A stretch of 64,000 nt of DNA from Variovorax gracilis. GTDB taxonomy: Bacteria > Pseudomonadota > Gammaproteobacteria > Burkholderiales > Burkholderiaceae_C. The notes beneath the pieces are model-generated. The model searched no databases. It saw only the letters and a program-made list of their open reading frames with translations, and had not been told where the DNA came from. Numbering within the stretch: position 1 is the first letter of the stretch; each line of letters opens with the position of its first letter. The translations under genes were made by a program, and so were the position numbers. The stretch lies in assembly GCF_030317115.1 (NCBI RefSeq), contig NZ_JASZYF010000002.1:62001-126000 (forward strand), written 5' to 3'. Below, in pieces: positions 45,962 to 54,680 of the stretch.

Positions 45962-46858
45962 ATGATGCCCACCCAATCCTCCATCCCGGGCGTCGACGCC
46001 TTGTGGCCCCTGTGCCTGGACATCGTCGGGCAACGCCGGGGGAGCGTTGCACCGCAGCAAAGGGATGCGCGCTCGCCGCTGGCCTGGGACCCGTCGCAGG
46101 GCTTTGCCTTGCGCGGCGTTTGGGACGACGGCGCGGTCGAGTTGTTCGAGTTGCTCAAGCCCGTGCTGGACCGCCCGCGCGGAGGCAGGCCCTGGCTGAT
46201 CGGGCAGCTCGGCCAGAGCCTGGACGGATGCGTGGCAACGCATGGCGGCGACTCCAACTACGTGAACGGCCCCGAGGTGCTGGTGCACCTGCACCGCCTG
46301 CGCGCCTTGTGCGATGCGGTCATCGTGGGCGCCGGCACCGCGGCCATCGACAACCCGCAGCTCACGACGCGTCACGTGGCGGGCTCGCATCCGGTACGCG
46401 TGCTGCTGGATCCGGAGCTCAGTCTCCCGTCGACCTTGCGCGCCTTCACCGATGGACAGGCTCCGACCCTGCTGGTGAGCGACGCGTCTCGCGCGGCCGA
46501 GGCGGAAGAGCGCGTCGGCGCGGATCGGGTACTGGGCGTGCCCGGCCTGACGGGAGCCGAGGGCGTGCTGGACCTTCATGCACTGACAGCCGCATTGGAA
46601 GCGCACGGCCTTCGCGTGCTGTTCGTCGAGGGCGGCGGTGTCACCGTCTCGCGCTTCATCGCGCAGGGATGCCTGGACCGGCTGCACCTGAGCATCGCGC
46701 CCGTGATCATCGGTGCCGGTCGGCCCGGACTGCAGTTGCCGAGAAGTGCCGCGATGCGGGATTGCATGCGGCCTTCGGGGCGGATCTTCCGCATGGGCGC
46801 GGATGTGCTGTGGGATCTCGACCTGCGGGCGGTGCAACCCGCTGCGCCGCGAGGCTAG
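45962..46858 (+). CDS. RibD C-terminal (dihydrofolate reductase-like) reductase
   Basis: A 298-residue protein. Residues about 80-290 are the RibD_C/DHFR-like fold: LIGQLGQSLDGCVATHGGDSNYVNG (core QLGQSLDGCVA), LRALCDAVIVGAGTAAIDNPQLTTR and VLFVEGGGVTVSRFIAQG. Enzymes of this fold reduce a pyrimidine or pterin ring with NADPH. The deaminase domain of RibD is absent; the first 80 residues are unlike it. It is not linked to a riboflavin operon. The stop overlaps the convergent methyltransferase gene by 4 bases. A role with the adjoining PTPS cluster is inferred from position. Confidence 0.85.
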   Translation: MMPTQSSIPGVDALWPLCLDIVGQRRGSVAPQQRDARSPLAWDPSQGFALRGVWDDGAVELFELLKPVLDRPRGGRPWLIGQLGQSLDGCVATHGGDSNYVNGPEVLVHLHRLRALCDAVIVGAGTAAIDNPQLTTRHVAGSHPVRVLLDPELSLPSTLRAFTDGQAPTLLVSDASRAAEAEERVGADRVLGVPGLTGAEGVLDLHALTAALEAHGLRVLFVEGGGVTVSRFIAQGCLDRLHLSIAPVIIGAGRPGLQLPRSAAMRDCMRPSGRIFRMGADVLWDLDLRAVQPAAPRG

Positions 46859-47742
46859 GCCGCGACGATCTCCTGATGCCCGATGCGCAAGCGGGTCTTG
46901 CCGAGGACGCGGCTTCGTCCTTGCATCCAGTCGTTCACCGAGCTTCGCGCCGTCGGGTCTTGCTCGATCGCAGCGGCGCCCATGCCTTCCACCATCGCAG
47001 CCAGCATCACCAAGGCTTGCGCGTCTTCGATGGCGTTGATGCACCAGTCGCTGGCGGCTCGCGCAACGTCGTAGCTCATCACCTGGAGACGACCGACGAC
47101 AAACCCCGCCGCTTCGGCGCCGAGAGCGAGCCCGAAGCCCTTGTCCCGATGCTGATGCAAGGCGAAGAGTCGATTCACTTCCTCGTCTCCGGCAACGGGC
47201 GGGTCCCATGCCACGCGGCCGTCGACATTCAATGCGAACAGCATGGCCGCGCCTGCGGCGCTGACACGAGCGAACAGCGCGTCGAGCCATGATGCGGATA
47301 CCAGGTCCAGCAGCGCCGATGCGGTGACGAGCCTTTGTCCTGCCAACGGAACGGTATCGAATTCGAGCGCGAGGTCGATGCACTGGGGCTGCACCTTCGC
47401 GTTCCAACCAGGACCTTCGATGTGCATGCACGTTGCCTCGGCCCTGAACACAAAGCCGTTGGGTCGCGTCCATGCCGCGAGCACGACCGGCAATTCTTCC
47501 AGGAGCCTTGGATCGTGATCGACCAAAGTCCATTGCTGCGAGCCGCCCAGGCGCGGCGCGAGTTCGCGCAGGTTGGCGCCCGTTCCGCAGGCCAGGTCGA
47601 GCACCGACAGCGTCGATCGAGGATCGGCACCACGCAGGCGGGCGCCTAGCGCGGGCAGTTTCAGCGATTGCGCCGCCACGCCGCGAGCCTCGCGATCGAA
47701 GGGCTCCCGAAGCGAGAGCCATTCCGAGCTGAAACCGGTCAT
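46855..47742 (-). CDS. class I SAM-dependent methyltransferase
   Basis: A 295-residue methyltransferase with motif I VLDLACGTGANLREL, motif II-like TLVDHDPRLLEEL and FDTVPLAGQRLVTASALLDLVSASWLD in the post-motif region (core LVTASALLDLVSASWL). The start at 47742 ([16 protein letters not shown]) overlaps the glycosyltransferase stop as ATGA, so it is the last gene of a coupled operon. The substrate is unknown. The longer frame to 47805 is inside the glycosyltransferase gene. Confidence 0.87.
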   Translation of the reverse strand: MTGFSSEWLSLREPFDREARGVAAQSLKLPALGARLRGADPRSTLSVLDLACGTGANLRELAPRLGGSQQWTLVDHDPRLLEELPVVLAAWTRPNGFVFRAEATCMHIEGPGWNAKVQPQCIDLALEFDTVPLAGQRLVTASALLDLVSASWLDALFARVSAAGAAMLFALNVDGRVAWDPPVAGDEEVNRLFALHQHRDKGFGLALGAEAAGFVVGRLQVMSYDVARAASDWCINAIEDAQALVMLAAMVEGMGAAAIEQDPTARSSVNDWMQGRSRVLGKTRLRIGHQEIVAA

Positions 47743-48803
47743 CCTCGAGGCACTCCCTGAAACGCGCCAAGCGCCGTCGCGAAACGCGTCGCGCTGTCCG
47801 CCCACGTCGGCAATCGTTGCCGCGCGGCGCGGGCGCCCGCCGACAACCGTGCGCGCCAGTCAGCGTCATCCATCAGACGCTGCAAGGCCGCGCGCAACGC
47901 GGGGCCATCGCCAGGCGGCACCAGCACGCCCGCATCCACGGGCACGGTGTCCGGGATGGCGCCCGCGCTGGTGCTGATCACCGGCAGCCCATGCGCCAAG
48001 GCCTCCGCCAGCGCCATGCCGTAGCCCTCGTGAAAGGACGGGAGGACGAACGCATCCGCGCGTGCATAGAGTGCCCTCAGCCCGGCCTCGTCCTGCTCGC
48101 CATGAAGAACGATTCTTTCTGCCAGACCCTGGCGTCCGATGGCCTCGACGAAGGCACCGGCGCATGAGGGATCCATCGTCATGCTGCCTGCGCAATGCAG
48201 CGTCCAGCGCCGATCGCGCAGTCCGGCGAGTGCTTCGACGAGCAGGTTGTGGCCCTTGCGCGGTGTCACGGTCGCCACGCAAAGGAACGACACGCCGGAA
48301 GCGCCCGATCCGGCCGCGAGCGGCGCCGGCTCGGTCCCGGGCTCGACCACCGCGATGCTTGACGCCTGCACGTCGAAAGCCGCCAGCGCACGCGCGGTGG
48401 AAGGGCTGGTCACGATGACGCCCCGCGCGCTTGCCAAGGCACGTCGTTCGCTCTCGAACAGCGCCCGCTGCGTCGCAGGCTGCAGCCCCGTCTCCAGCGA
48501 CAACGGGTGATGGACCAGCGCGACCCACCGGAGGCGTTGTGCATGTGCTTCAGCCAGTTCAGGCATCGCGCCGAATGCAAGGCCATCGACCACCGCGAGT
48601 CCGCCATCGGGGATCGCCTCGACGATGCGATGCGCCATCGCCTCCGACGATGCGTCCGGCATCGGCCAGCGCCCGCCCAGCGAACGGACATCGACCTGCC
48701 AGTGCTGCGCGCGCAACCCGTCGACGATGTGGCGGTCGTAGGTGAATCCGCCGGTTCGGGTGTTCAGGTCACCCGGCACGAGAAAACTGCAGCGAGCGCT
48801 CAA
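47739..48803 (-). CDS. GT4 family glycosyltransferase
   Basis: A 354-residue GT-B fold enzyme. N-terminal [21 protein letters not shown] gives the glycine-rich acceptor loop (core [14 protein letters not shown]), the donor domain has [20 protein letters not shown] and the E-x7-E motif [16 protein letters not shown] with [13 protein letters not shown]. It transfers a sugar from an NDP-sugar to an unknown acceptor. The start is a TTG at 48803 that overlaps the stop of the PTPS-like gene as TTGA; no ATG occurs before the conserved N-terminus. Coupled on both sides. Confidence 0.88.
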   Translation of the reverse strand: MSARCSFLVPGDLNTRTGGFTYDRHIVDGLRAQHWQVDVRSLGGRWPMPDASSEAMAHRIVEAIPDGGLAVVDGLAFGAMPELAEAHAQRLRWVALVHHPLSLETGLQPATQRALFESERRALASARGVIVTSPSTARALAAFDVQASSIAVVEPGTEPAPLAAGSGASGVSFLCVATVTPRKGHNLLVEALAGLRDRRWTLHCAGSMTMDPSCAGAFVEAIGRQGLAERIVLHGEQDEAGLRALYARADAFVLPSFHEGYGMALAEALAHGLPVISTSAGAIPDTVPVDAGVLVPPGDGPALRAALQRLMDDADWRARLSAGARAARQRLPTWADSATRFATALGAFQGVPRG

Positions 48804-49213
48804 TGCCCGTGCGCCGGCAAGGCGCCCTCGTAGGCCGCCCAGGCCACATGCGATTCATTGAGCTTCACTCGCAAAGCCGACAGTCCGCTCGCGTGGGGGC
48901 CCAGTTCGCCCTGGGCGATGCGCGCCGCGACGCGATCGAAGATCACGCGCGCCATGAACTCCGTGGTGGTGTTCCTTCCCTTGAACGCCGGATCGTCGTC
49001 CAGGTTGCGCAGGTTGAGTTCGCCCAACACGCTGCGCAGCACCTCGGTCGCGAGCGCGATATCGACGACGACGCCGTCGGCGTCGAGTTCAGCGCGGCGC
49101 AGTTCGAGGTCGACCACATAGGTTGCGCCATGCAGGCGCTGGGCGGGACCGAACACTTCGCCGCGGAAGCTGTGGGCGATCATGAAGTGGTCGCGGACGT
49201 TGACGCTGTACAT
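48800..49213 (-). CDS. 6-pyruvoyl-tetrahydropterin synthase (QueD)-like protein with altered active site
   Basis: A 137-residue T-fold protein. The overall PTPS/QueD pattern is clear (FMIAHSFRG with zinc-ligand H14, [14 protein letters not shown] with H28, [13 protein letters not shown] and [15 protein letters not shown] with E120). The catalytic C-x3-H-G-H is A24-x3-H28-G-A30, so both the catalytic Cys and one zinc-ligand His are gone. The L-D-H motif is L66-N67-L68. It therefore should not be called QueD. It probably binds a pterin-like molecule or has another reaction. The gene is 25 bases after the MDR gene and overlaps the glycosyltransferase. Confidence 0.82.
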   Translation of the reverse strand: MYSVNVRDHFMIAHSFRGEVFGPAQRLHGATYVVDLELRRAELDADGVVVDIALATEVLRSVLGELNLRNLDDDPAFKGRNTTTEFMARVIFDRVAARIAQGELGPHASGLSALRVKLNESHVAWAAYEGALPAHGH

Positions 49214-49238
49214 GGATGCCTTCCGGTTGCGATGGGAT

Positions 49239-50237
49239 TCAGGGGTAGTCGATGCGCTGGCACAGGGTGTCCGGCGCACCAGCGGCGAGGCGAGCGAGCA
49301 CTTCAGGCAAATCGTCGAATGGTGCGCTGTCGGTGATGAGCCCGTCGAGCAGCGGGTCGCGCAGCAGCGACAAGGCCAGCGCGAGCCTGCGATGGTGGCT
49401 CCAGCGCGCACGCTGGGCCGCGGCCACGTGCCCCACTTGCGAACTCTTGAGCGTGAGGCGCCGCGCATGGAAAGCCTCCCCGAGCGGTAGAGCGACTTCG
49501 CGCAGGCCGTACCAGCTCATCTCGATGACCGTGGCTTCGAACGCCGCGAGTTGCAATGCGGTGACCAGTCCTTGCGCGCTGCCGCTCGCATGCACGACGA
49601 GATCCGCCTCCGGCTTCGCGTCCCGCGGGCTCGCAAAGGCCACCCCCAACGATTCCGCCACCTCGCGTCGCGAGGGATTCACATCGATCAGTTCGACCGC
49701 GCAACCCGGCAGCCGTCCCGCCATCCACGCCACGAGCAGTCCCACCACACCCCCGCCCACGACCGCGATGCGATCGCCGATACGGGGCGCGGCATCCCAC
49801 AGGGCATTGACGGCGGTCTCCATGTTGGCCGCCAGCACGGCGCGCGCCGCCGGCACGCCTTCAGGCAACAGGTGCAGGGCGTTGGCCGGCACGACGTAGC
49901 GAGTCTGGTGCGGATAGAGGCAGAACACGGTACGGCCGAGGAGCGCCTCCGCGCCCTCCTCCACGACCCCGACGCTGGCATAGCCGTACTTCACGGGCGC
50001 CGGAAAGTCGCCCTCCTGAAACGGCGCGCGCATCCGGTCGAATTCGGTGGCGGGCACTTCGCCCCGGTACACGAGCATCTCGGTGCCGCGGCTGATGCCG
50101 CTGTGCAGCGCGCGCACCAGCACGTCGCCGGCGGCGGGTGCACACACTTCGGTGCTGCGGATCGCCGCCCGGCCGGGCGCCTCGATCCAGCAAGCCCTTG
50201 ACTCACCTGAAACCACGCGGGACGGATATGCTGGCAT
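49239..50237 (-). CDS. MDR-superfamily (zinc-type alcohol dehydrogenase-like) oxidoreductase
   Basis: A 332-residue medium-chain dehydrogenase. [16 protein letters not shown] and [14 protein letters not shown] replace the catalytic-zinc Cys and GHE motifs of true alcohol dehydrogenases; the Rossmann site is [18 protein letters not shown]. The motif set SGISRGTE with YGYASVG recalls BchC-like enzymes. First gene of the operon leading to the PTPS-like, glycosyltransferase and methyltransferase genes. The divergent CDP-alcohol gene starts 45 bases away, so the two operons may share a control region. The exact start (50237) is uncertain. Confidence 0.82.
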   Translation of the reverse strand: MPAYPSRVVSGESRACWIEAPGRAAIRSTEVCAPAAGDVLVRALHSGISRGTEMLVYRGEVPATEFDRMRAPFQEGDFPAPVKYGYASVGVVEEGAEALLGRTVFCLYPHQTRYVVPANALHLLPEGVPAARAVLAANMETAVNALWDAAPRIGDRIAVVGGGVVGLLVAWMAGRLPGCAVELIDVNPSRREVAESLGVAFASPRDAKPEADLVVHASGSAQGLVTALQLAAFEATVIEMSWYGLREVALPLGEAFHARRLTLKSSQVGHVAAAQRARWSHHRRLALALSLLRDPLLDGLITDSAPFDDLPEVLARLAAGAPDTLCQRIDYP

Positions 50238-50282
50238 GCTGCTTTCAGCGCCCGCTGGCCGCGAGCGATCCTGTTCAAGCCG

Positions 50283-51086
50283 ATGGAAGCCGATCTTAAG
50301 ACGATGACTTCGCAGTCCTCCAATGACCGTCGCGCATTGCGGTCAAGCCGTGCAGCAGCGCTGCGGCGTGACGCATGGCGCGAGGCCCTGGCCTGCCTCG
50401 TGCTGCTGACGCTTCTCGCCGGCAGCGCCGGCCTGCTGGCCGGGCTCGGTCCCTGGTTTCACCTCAGGGCGGTAGGCGTGTTCGTCGTGGCATTCGCCAT
50501 CGTCCAGCGCGGGCTTCCGGACCATTCACCGAATCCGAGGTTCGGACCCGCCAATCGCGTGACCTTGGTGCGCCTGGCGCTCGTGGCGTTGCTGGCAGCC
50601 GGCATCGGCGAAAGCTCCGCCGACATTGCGACGATCGCCTGGCCGGCCATCGTCATCGCCACGACCGCGGCACTGCTCGACGCGCTGGATGGCCCGCTCG
50701 CGCGTGCCCACGGGTCCGCCAGCGAATTCGGCGCGCGCTTCGACATGGAGACGGATGCGCTGATGGTGCTGGTCCTGTGCCTGCTGGTGATCCATTTCGA
50801 CAAGGCGGGCGGATGGATCATCGCGGCCGGTCTCATGCGCTACGTATTCGTGCTGGCCGCCAAGGCCTGGCCCTGGCTGGCCCGATCCCTTCCGCCAAGC
50901 GAGCGGCGCAAGGCCGTTTGCGTGACGCAGATCACCAGCCTGATCGTGTGCCTCGCCCCCATCATCCCGGTCGCATCGAGCCAGTTCATTGCGGCCGCCA
51001 GCCTCGTTGTCCTGACCGCATCCTTCGCGATGGACATCGCCTGGCTGGCCCGTCGTCGCCGCTTGCCCTTGGAGGTCGCACCATGA
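50283..51086 (+). CDS. CDP-alcohol phosphatidyltransferase family protein
   Basis: A 267-residue membrane enzyme with about six helices. The catalytic signature D-x2-D-G-x2-A-R-x8-G-x3-D-x3-D is complete at residues 133-158. Enzymes of this family swap CMP in a CDP-linked lipid or alcohol for a hydroxyl acceptor, making phosphodiester lipids. The N-terminal 30 residues are basic and charged. An ATG at 50304 is an alternative start. Overlaps yceI by 4 bases. Confidence 0.88.
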   Translation: MEADLKTMTSQSSNDRRALRSSRAAALRRDAWREALACLVLLTLLAGSAGLLAGLGPWFHLRAVGVFVVAFAIVQRGLPDHSPNPRFGPANRVTLVRLALVALLAAGIGESSADIATIAWPAIVIATTAALLDALDGPLARAHGSASEFGARFDMETDALMVLVLCLLVIHFDKAGGWIIAAGLMRYVFVLAAKAWPWLARSLPPSERRKAVCVTQITSLIVCLAPIIPVASSQFIAAASLVVLTASFAMDIAWLARRRRLPLEVAP

Positions 51087-51676
51087 ATGCTTCGTCGATC
51101 CGGACACTGGTCGCCGCGCTGTTCTCGATGATGGCATGGGCTTCGCCGGTGCAAGCCGAGCCGGCGCGCTACGAGCTCGACCCGAATCACATCACCGTCG
51201 CCTTCATGGTCGACCACCTCGGCTACGCCAAGGTGCTGGGAATGTTCCGCGCGGCACGCGGCAGCTACAGCTTCGACGAAGCCACCGGCACGCTGAGCAA
51301 CCTGCGCGTCGAGGTCGACACCCAGAGCGTGTTCAGCAATTACGCCAGTCGCGACCGGCATCTCAAGAGCGCGGATTTCCTCAACGCCAACGAGTTCCCG
51401 CGCATGGTGTTCACGGCGACCGGCGCCAAGCGAACGGGTGATCGCAGCTTCGAGATTCCGGGCCAGCTCGAACTGCTGGGCAAGCCGCTGCCGCTGATGC
51501 TCACGGCGACCTGGAACAAGAGCGGTCCCTCGCCCATCGACAGGGTCTACACGATGGGCGTGTCGGCGCGCGGCAGCTTCAAGCGCAGCAGCTACGGAAT
51601 GAACTACGGCGTGAGCAACGAGTGGGTCGGCGACGAGGTGCCGCTCATCATTGAATTCGAGGCCCAGCGCAAGTGA
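51083..51676 (+). CDS. YceI family periplasmic lipid-binding protein
   Basis: A 197-residue protein with a signal peptide ([20 protein letters not shown], then SPVQA-EPARY) and a YceI lipocalin-like domain: YELDPNHITVAFMVDHLGYAKVLGMF (core DPNHITVAFMVDHLGYAKV), SFDEATGTL, SADFLNANEFPRMVF and GVSARGSFKRSSYGM. YceI proteins bind polyisoprenoid-like lipids in the periplasm. The ATG overlaps the upstream stop (ATGA) and its stop overlaps the next start (GTGA), so the three genes are coupled. Confidence 0.92.
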   Translation: MNASSIRTLVAALFSMMAWASPVQAEPARYELDPNHITVAFMVDHLGYAKVLGMFRAARGSYSFDEATGTLSNLRVEVDTQSVFSNYASRDRHLKSADFLNANEFPRMVFTATGAKRTGDRSFEIPGQLELLGKPLPLMLTATWNKSGPSPIDRVYTMGVSARGSFKRSSYGMNYGVSNEWVGDEVPLIIEFEAQRK

Positions 51677-53337
51677 CTGCCGACGCCCGGCACCCGCACG
51701 GCGCCGTGCCGTGGCCCGGATGGACGCGATGGCTGCTGCGCTTCGGGCTGCCCTTCGCCGTACTCAATGCGATGCTCACGTTGGAGAACGTCTGGCCTAC
51801 GCTGTGGGCGCGGCCGGGGCTGCGCCTGTCCTTCGAGCTGAGCATGGCAACGCTTGCGCTCATGATCTGGCTGGTCGTGCGAGGCACTGCCAGCGCGCGG
51901 GTGCTGCGCGCAGTGGCAGTGCTGACCACATTCTGGGTCGTGACGCGTTATGTCGAGGTGACGGCATCGGCCGTCTTCGGCCGGCAGATCAACCTGTATT
52001 GGGATGGCCGCCATCTGTTCGACGTGCTTCGCATGGGCAACGTCGCGGGATGGCAGATCGTGCTGGCTGCACTCGTCGTCCTGGCCGTGGTCTGGGTGGT
52101 CTATCGCGTTGCCCAGCGTTGCTGGGCCGCCATCGCGCGCGAACTCGCGTGGCACTTGCCGCGTCCCGCCATCGGCGTCATCGGCGCGCTTCTGCTGGCG
52201 ACTTTCGTGGCGCACGGCACAGGGGGACGCGACACCCGCCGGTTCTTTTCGATGCCGGTGGCGCCCATCATCGCCAGACAGGCCGAGTTGCTCGCGGGCC
52301 AACTGTGGCCCGGGAGTGCCGCCTCGCGGCTGTCGCCGAGCCCGGCCTTCGACACGCATCTGGGCGGACTCGGAGGCGCCGACGTACTGCTGGTCTTTGC
52401 GGAGTCCTACGGCATCACGACCCTCGACCACCCCGACCAGGCTGCCGGGCTTGCACCGCAGCGCGCACGGCTGGCCGAGGCCTTGCGGGCGGCCGGACGA
52501 CAGGTGGTGTCGGCGCGAGTGCGTTCTCCCACCTACGGCGGTGCCTCATGGCTCGCCCACGCCGAGTTGCTCAGCGGTGTCGACATGCGGGAGCCCGGGA
52601 ACTACGAACTGCTTCTCGCCACGCAACGACCCACGCTCGTGCGGCACTTCAAGGCGCACGGCTATCGGACCGTGAGCTGGATGCCGGGGCTGCAGCGGCC
52701 TTGGCCCGAAGGCAGCTTCTACGGCTACGACCGCTACGTCGATGCGAACAACATGGGGTATCGCGGCCCGGATTTCGGCCACTGGCGCATTCCGGACCAG
52801 GCGTCGATCGCCCTGATGCAGGCGCAGGAACTGGCCACCGCGCCGGCCTCGCGGGCGCCCCGCCTCGTCGTCTTCCCTACGTTGGCCAGCCACGCGCCGT
52901 TTCGCCCCTTGGCGCCCTATGTAGGCGACTGGGACCGCCTGCTTCGCCCCGACGCCTATACACAGGACCAGGTGGCACAGGCGGTCTCCAAGCCGCTGTC
53001 ATGGCTGCAACCTGTGCCCGCGTACATCGATTCCCTGGCCTATACCTTCGACTGGCTGGGCGACTACCTGCGGGGCCGCGCTCCGCCGAACATGCTGACG
53101 ATCGTGATCGGCGATCACCAGCCGATGGCGAGCGTGAGTGGCCGGAATGCACCGTGGGATGTGCCCGTTCACGTCATCAGCGCCGACACATCGCTCCTGA
53201 AGCGTTTCGAGGCCGCGGGCTTCACGCCGGGCCTGCTGCCGATGCGGCCATCGTCCATGTCGATGCATGCGCTCACGTCCGTGCTGCTGAGCGCCTTCGA
53301 CGGCCCGCCGGGCAGTCAGGTCGGCACCGGCGAGTGA
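51673..53337 (+). CDS. LtaS-like alkaline-phosphatase superfamily membrane protein
   Basis: A 554-residue protein with an N-terminal membrane part (about five helices, residues 18-185) and an extracytoplasmic sulfatase/alkaline-phosphatase fold. LLVFAESYGIT (metal Glu), RVRSPTYGGASWLAHAELLSG with the nucleophile-type Thr in SPTYGG, and VIGDHQPMA (metal Asp-His) match LtaS/OpgB-type phosphotransferases, which move phosphoglycerol or phosphoethanolamine groups. Starts with a GTG overlapping the yceI stop. Its substrate may be the product of the CDP-alcohol enzyme two genes upstream. Confidence 0.85.
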   Translation: MTADARHPHGAVPWPGWTRWLLRFGLPFAVLNAMLTLENVWPTLWARPGLRLSFELSMATLALMIWLVVRGTASARVLRAVAVLTTFWVVTRYVEVTASAVFGRQINLYWDGRHLFDVLRMGNVAGWQIVLAALVVLAVVWVVYRVAQRCWAAIARELAWHLPRPAIGVIGALLLATFVAHGTGGRDTRRFFSMPVAPIIARQAELLAGQLWPGSAASRLSPSPAFDTHLGGLGGADVLLVFAESYGITTLDHPDQAAGLAPQRARLAEALRAAGRQVVSARVRSPTYGGASWLAHAELLSGVDMREPGNYELLLATQRPTLVRHFKAHGYRTVSWMPGLQRPWPEGSFYGYDRYVDANNMGYRGPDFGHWRIPDQASIALMQAQELATAPASRAPRLVVFPTLASHAPFRPLAPYVGDWDRLLRPDAYTQDQVAQAVSKPLSWLQPVPAYIDSLAYTFDWLGDYLRGRAPPNMLTIVIGDHQPMASVSGRNAPWDVPVHVISADTSLLKRFEAAGFTPGLLPMRPSSMSMHALTSVLLSAFDGPPGSQVGTGE

Positions 53338-53408
53338 ACGGGCTAGCCCGCTTATTCCGTGCACTATTTCACGCTGGCTGGGCGGCTTCTCTGATAGCCT
53401 GTCAGGCC

Positions 53409-53636
53409 ATGCGCGCCATCATCCTGCTTGCCAATATCGGTGTCCTCGCCGTGGCCTTCTACCTGGGCTCCTTGACGGGACTCCTCATCGCGGCAGGCGT
53501 CTGCCTCGTGCTCGTCGCCGGGTTCTTCGCCTTCTCGATGGCCAGGACCGAAGCGCGCGAATCCAAGGACATGAAGCGGGCCATGGGGCGGAACACCACC
53601 CTCCTCGCCGGACTCTTCGAGCCCAGCAAGCGCTGA
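53409..53636 (+). CDS. small membrane protein
   Basis: A 75-residue protein with two hydrophobic helices (residues 4-18 and 22-44) and a basic cytoplasmic tail (RTEARESKDMKRAMGRNTTLL). GC-rich third positions support coding. It lies 71 bases after the LtaS-like gene and is convergent with xdhC, 10 bases apart. Function unknown. Confidence 0.6.
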   Translation: MRAIILLANIGVLAVAFYLGSLTGLLIAAGVCLVLVAGFFAFSMARTEARESKDMKRAMGRNTTLLAGLFEPSKR

Positions 53637-53646
53637 TTCCGACGGT

Positions 53647-54654
53647 CTATTCGACGGCCGCCTTCGCCACGGCAACCGCTGCCTCGCGCGGCAGCGCAAC
53701 CGCATTCTTCACCGCAAGGATCTCCGCCATCACGCTCACCGCGATCTCCGGCGGCGTCTTGCTGCCGATGTAGATGCCGATCGGCCCGCGCAGGCGCGCC
53801 AGCGATGCCTCGGTCTGATCGAAGTGATCGATCATCCGTTCGCGCCGCGCTTCGGCATTGCGGCGAGAGCCGATGGCGCCGACGTAGAAGGCCTCGCTGT
53901 TCAAGGCTTCGAGCAATGCGAGATCGTCGAGCTTGGGATCGTGCGTGAGCGCGACCACACAGGTCCGGCGATCAGGCTTGAAAGCCGTCACCGCGTCGTC
54001 CGGCATCTCGGTGGTGATGGCCACGCCCGGCAGGGACCAGGCCGTGTGGTACTCGGTGCGCGGGTCGCACAGGGTGACCGCAAAGCCGCTGAACTTGGCC
54101 ATCGTCGCGAGGTATTCGGCCAGTTGGCCGGCGCCGATCAGGAGCATGCGGTACTCGGGGCCGAACGTGTTGACCAGCTCGACGTTGTCGACCGACAGCT
54201 CGGCGGGCGATGCCGCCTCGGCCAGCTGGACGGCGCCATCGGCGAGCGATACCGTGCGCTGCATCAGCCGGCCCTGCTCGAGAGCGGCAACCAGCGTCTC
54301 CAGCGACGACGGGTCGGGGTCGTATTCGAGCAGCAGTTCCAGCGTGCCGCCGCAGGGCAGCCCGAAGCGATGCGCCTCGTCGGCGGTGATGCCGTACTTG
54401 ACGAGTGCCGGTGCGCCGGATGGCATCGCGCCGTCGCCGCCGTGAGCGCGGCTGTAGCGCGCGATCAGGTCGTCTTCAATGCAGCCGCCCGACACCGAGC
54501 CGACGACCGCACCGTCCTCGGCCAGCGCCATGATCGAACCGACCGGCCGGGGCGACGATCCCCAGGTGCGCACCACGGTGGAGAGCAGCGCACGGCGACC
54601 GGCCAGGCGCCAATCGCGCAGGGTGCGAAGCACCATGACGTCGAGGTTTTCCAT
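53647..54654 (-). CDS. xdhC: XdhC family molybdenum-cofactor maturation protein
   Basis: A 335-residue XdhC/CoxI protein. The N-terminal part has TVVRTWGSSPRPVGSIMALAEDG, GSVSGGCIED and FGLPCGGTLELLLE; the C-terminal Rossmann half has MLLIGAGQLAEYLATMAKFSG and ALTHDPKLDDLALLEALNSEAFYVGAIGSRRN (core VALTHDPKLDDLAL). XdhC binds molybdopterin cofactor and promotes its sulfuration before insertion into xanthine-oxidase-family enzymes. Last gene of the cox-type operon. The frame extends upstream but the ATG at 54654 starts the family. Confidence 0.92.
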   Translation of the reverse strand: MENLDVMVLRTLRDWRLAGRRALLSTVVRTWGSSPRPVGSIMALAEDGAVVGSVSGGCIEDDLIARYSRAHGGDGAMPSGAPALVKYGITADEAHRFGLPCGGTLELLLEYDPDPSSLETLVAALEQGRLMQRTVSLADGAVQLAEAASPAELSVDNVELVNTFGPEYRMLLIGAGQLAEYLATMAKFSGFAVTLCDPRTEYHTAWSLPGVAITTEMPDDAVTAFKPDRRTCVVALTHDPKLDDLALLEALNSEAFYVGAIGSRRNAEARRERMIDHFDQTEASLARLRGPIGIYIGSKTPPEIAVSVMAEILAVKNAVALPREAAVAVAKAAVE

Positions 54655-54680
54655 GTCTGTTTCCTGCTTTCCCGGGCGCC

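Noticed and set aside
45728..47869. 713-codon minus-strand frame over the RibD-like and methyltransferase genes
   Set aside because: Out of frame with the methyltransferase and antisense to the reductase; no protein family features.
48800..49213. Calling the PTPS-like gene queD
   Set aside because: The catalytic Cys, a zinc His and the Asp-His pair are absent, and no other queuosine gene is here.
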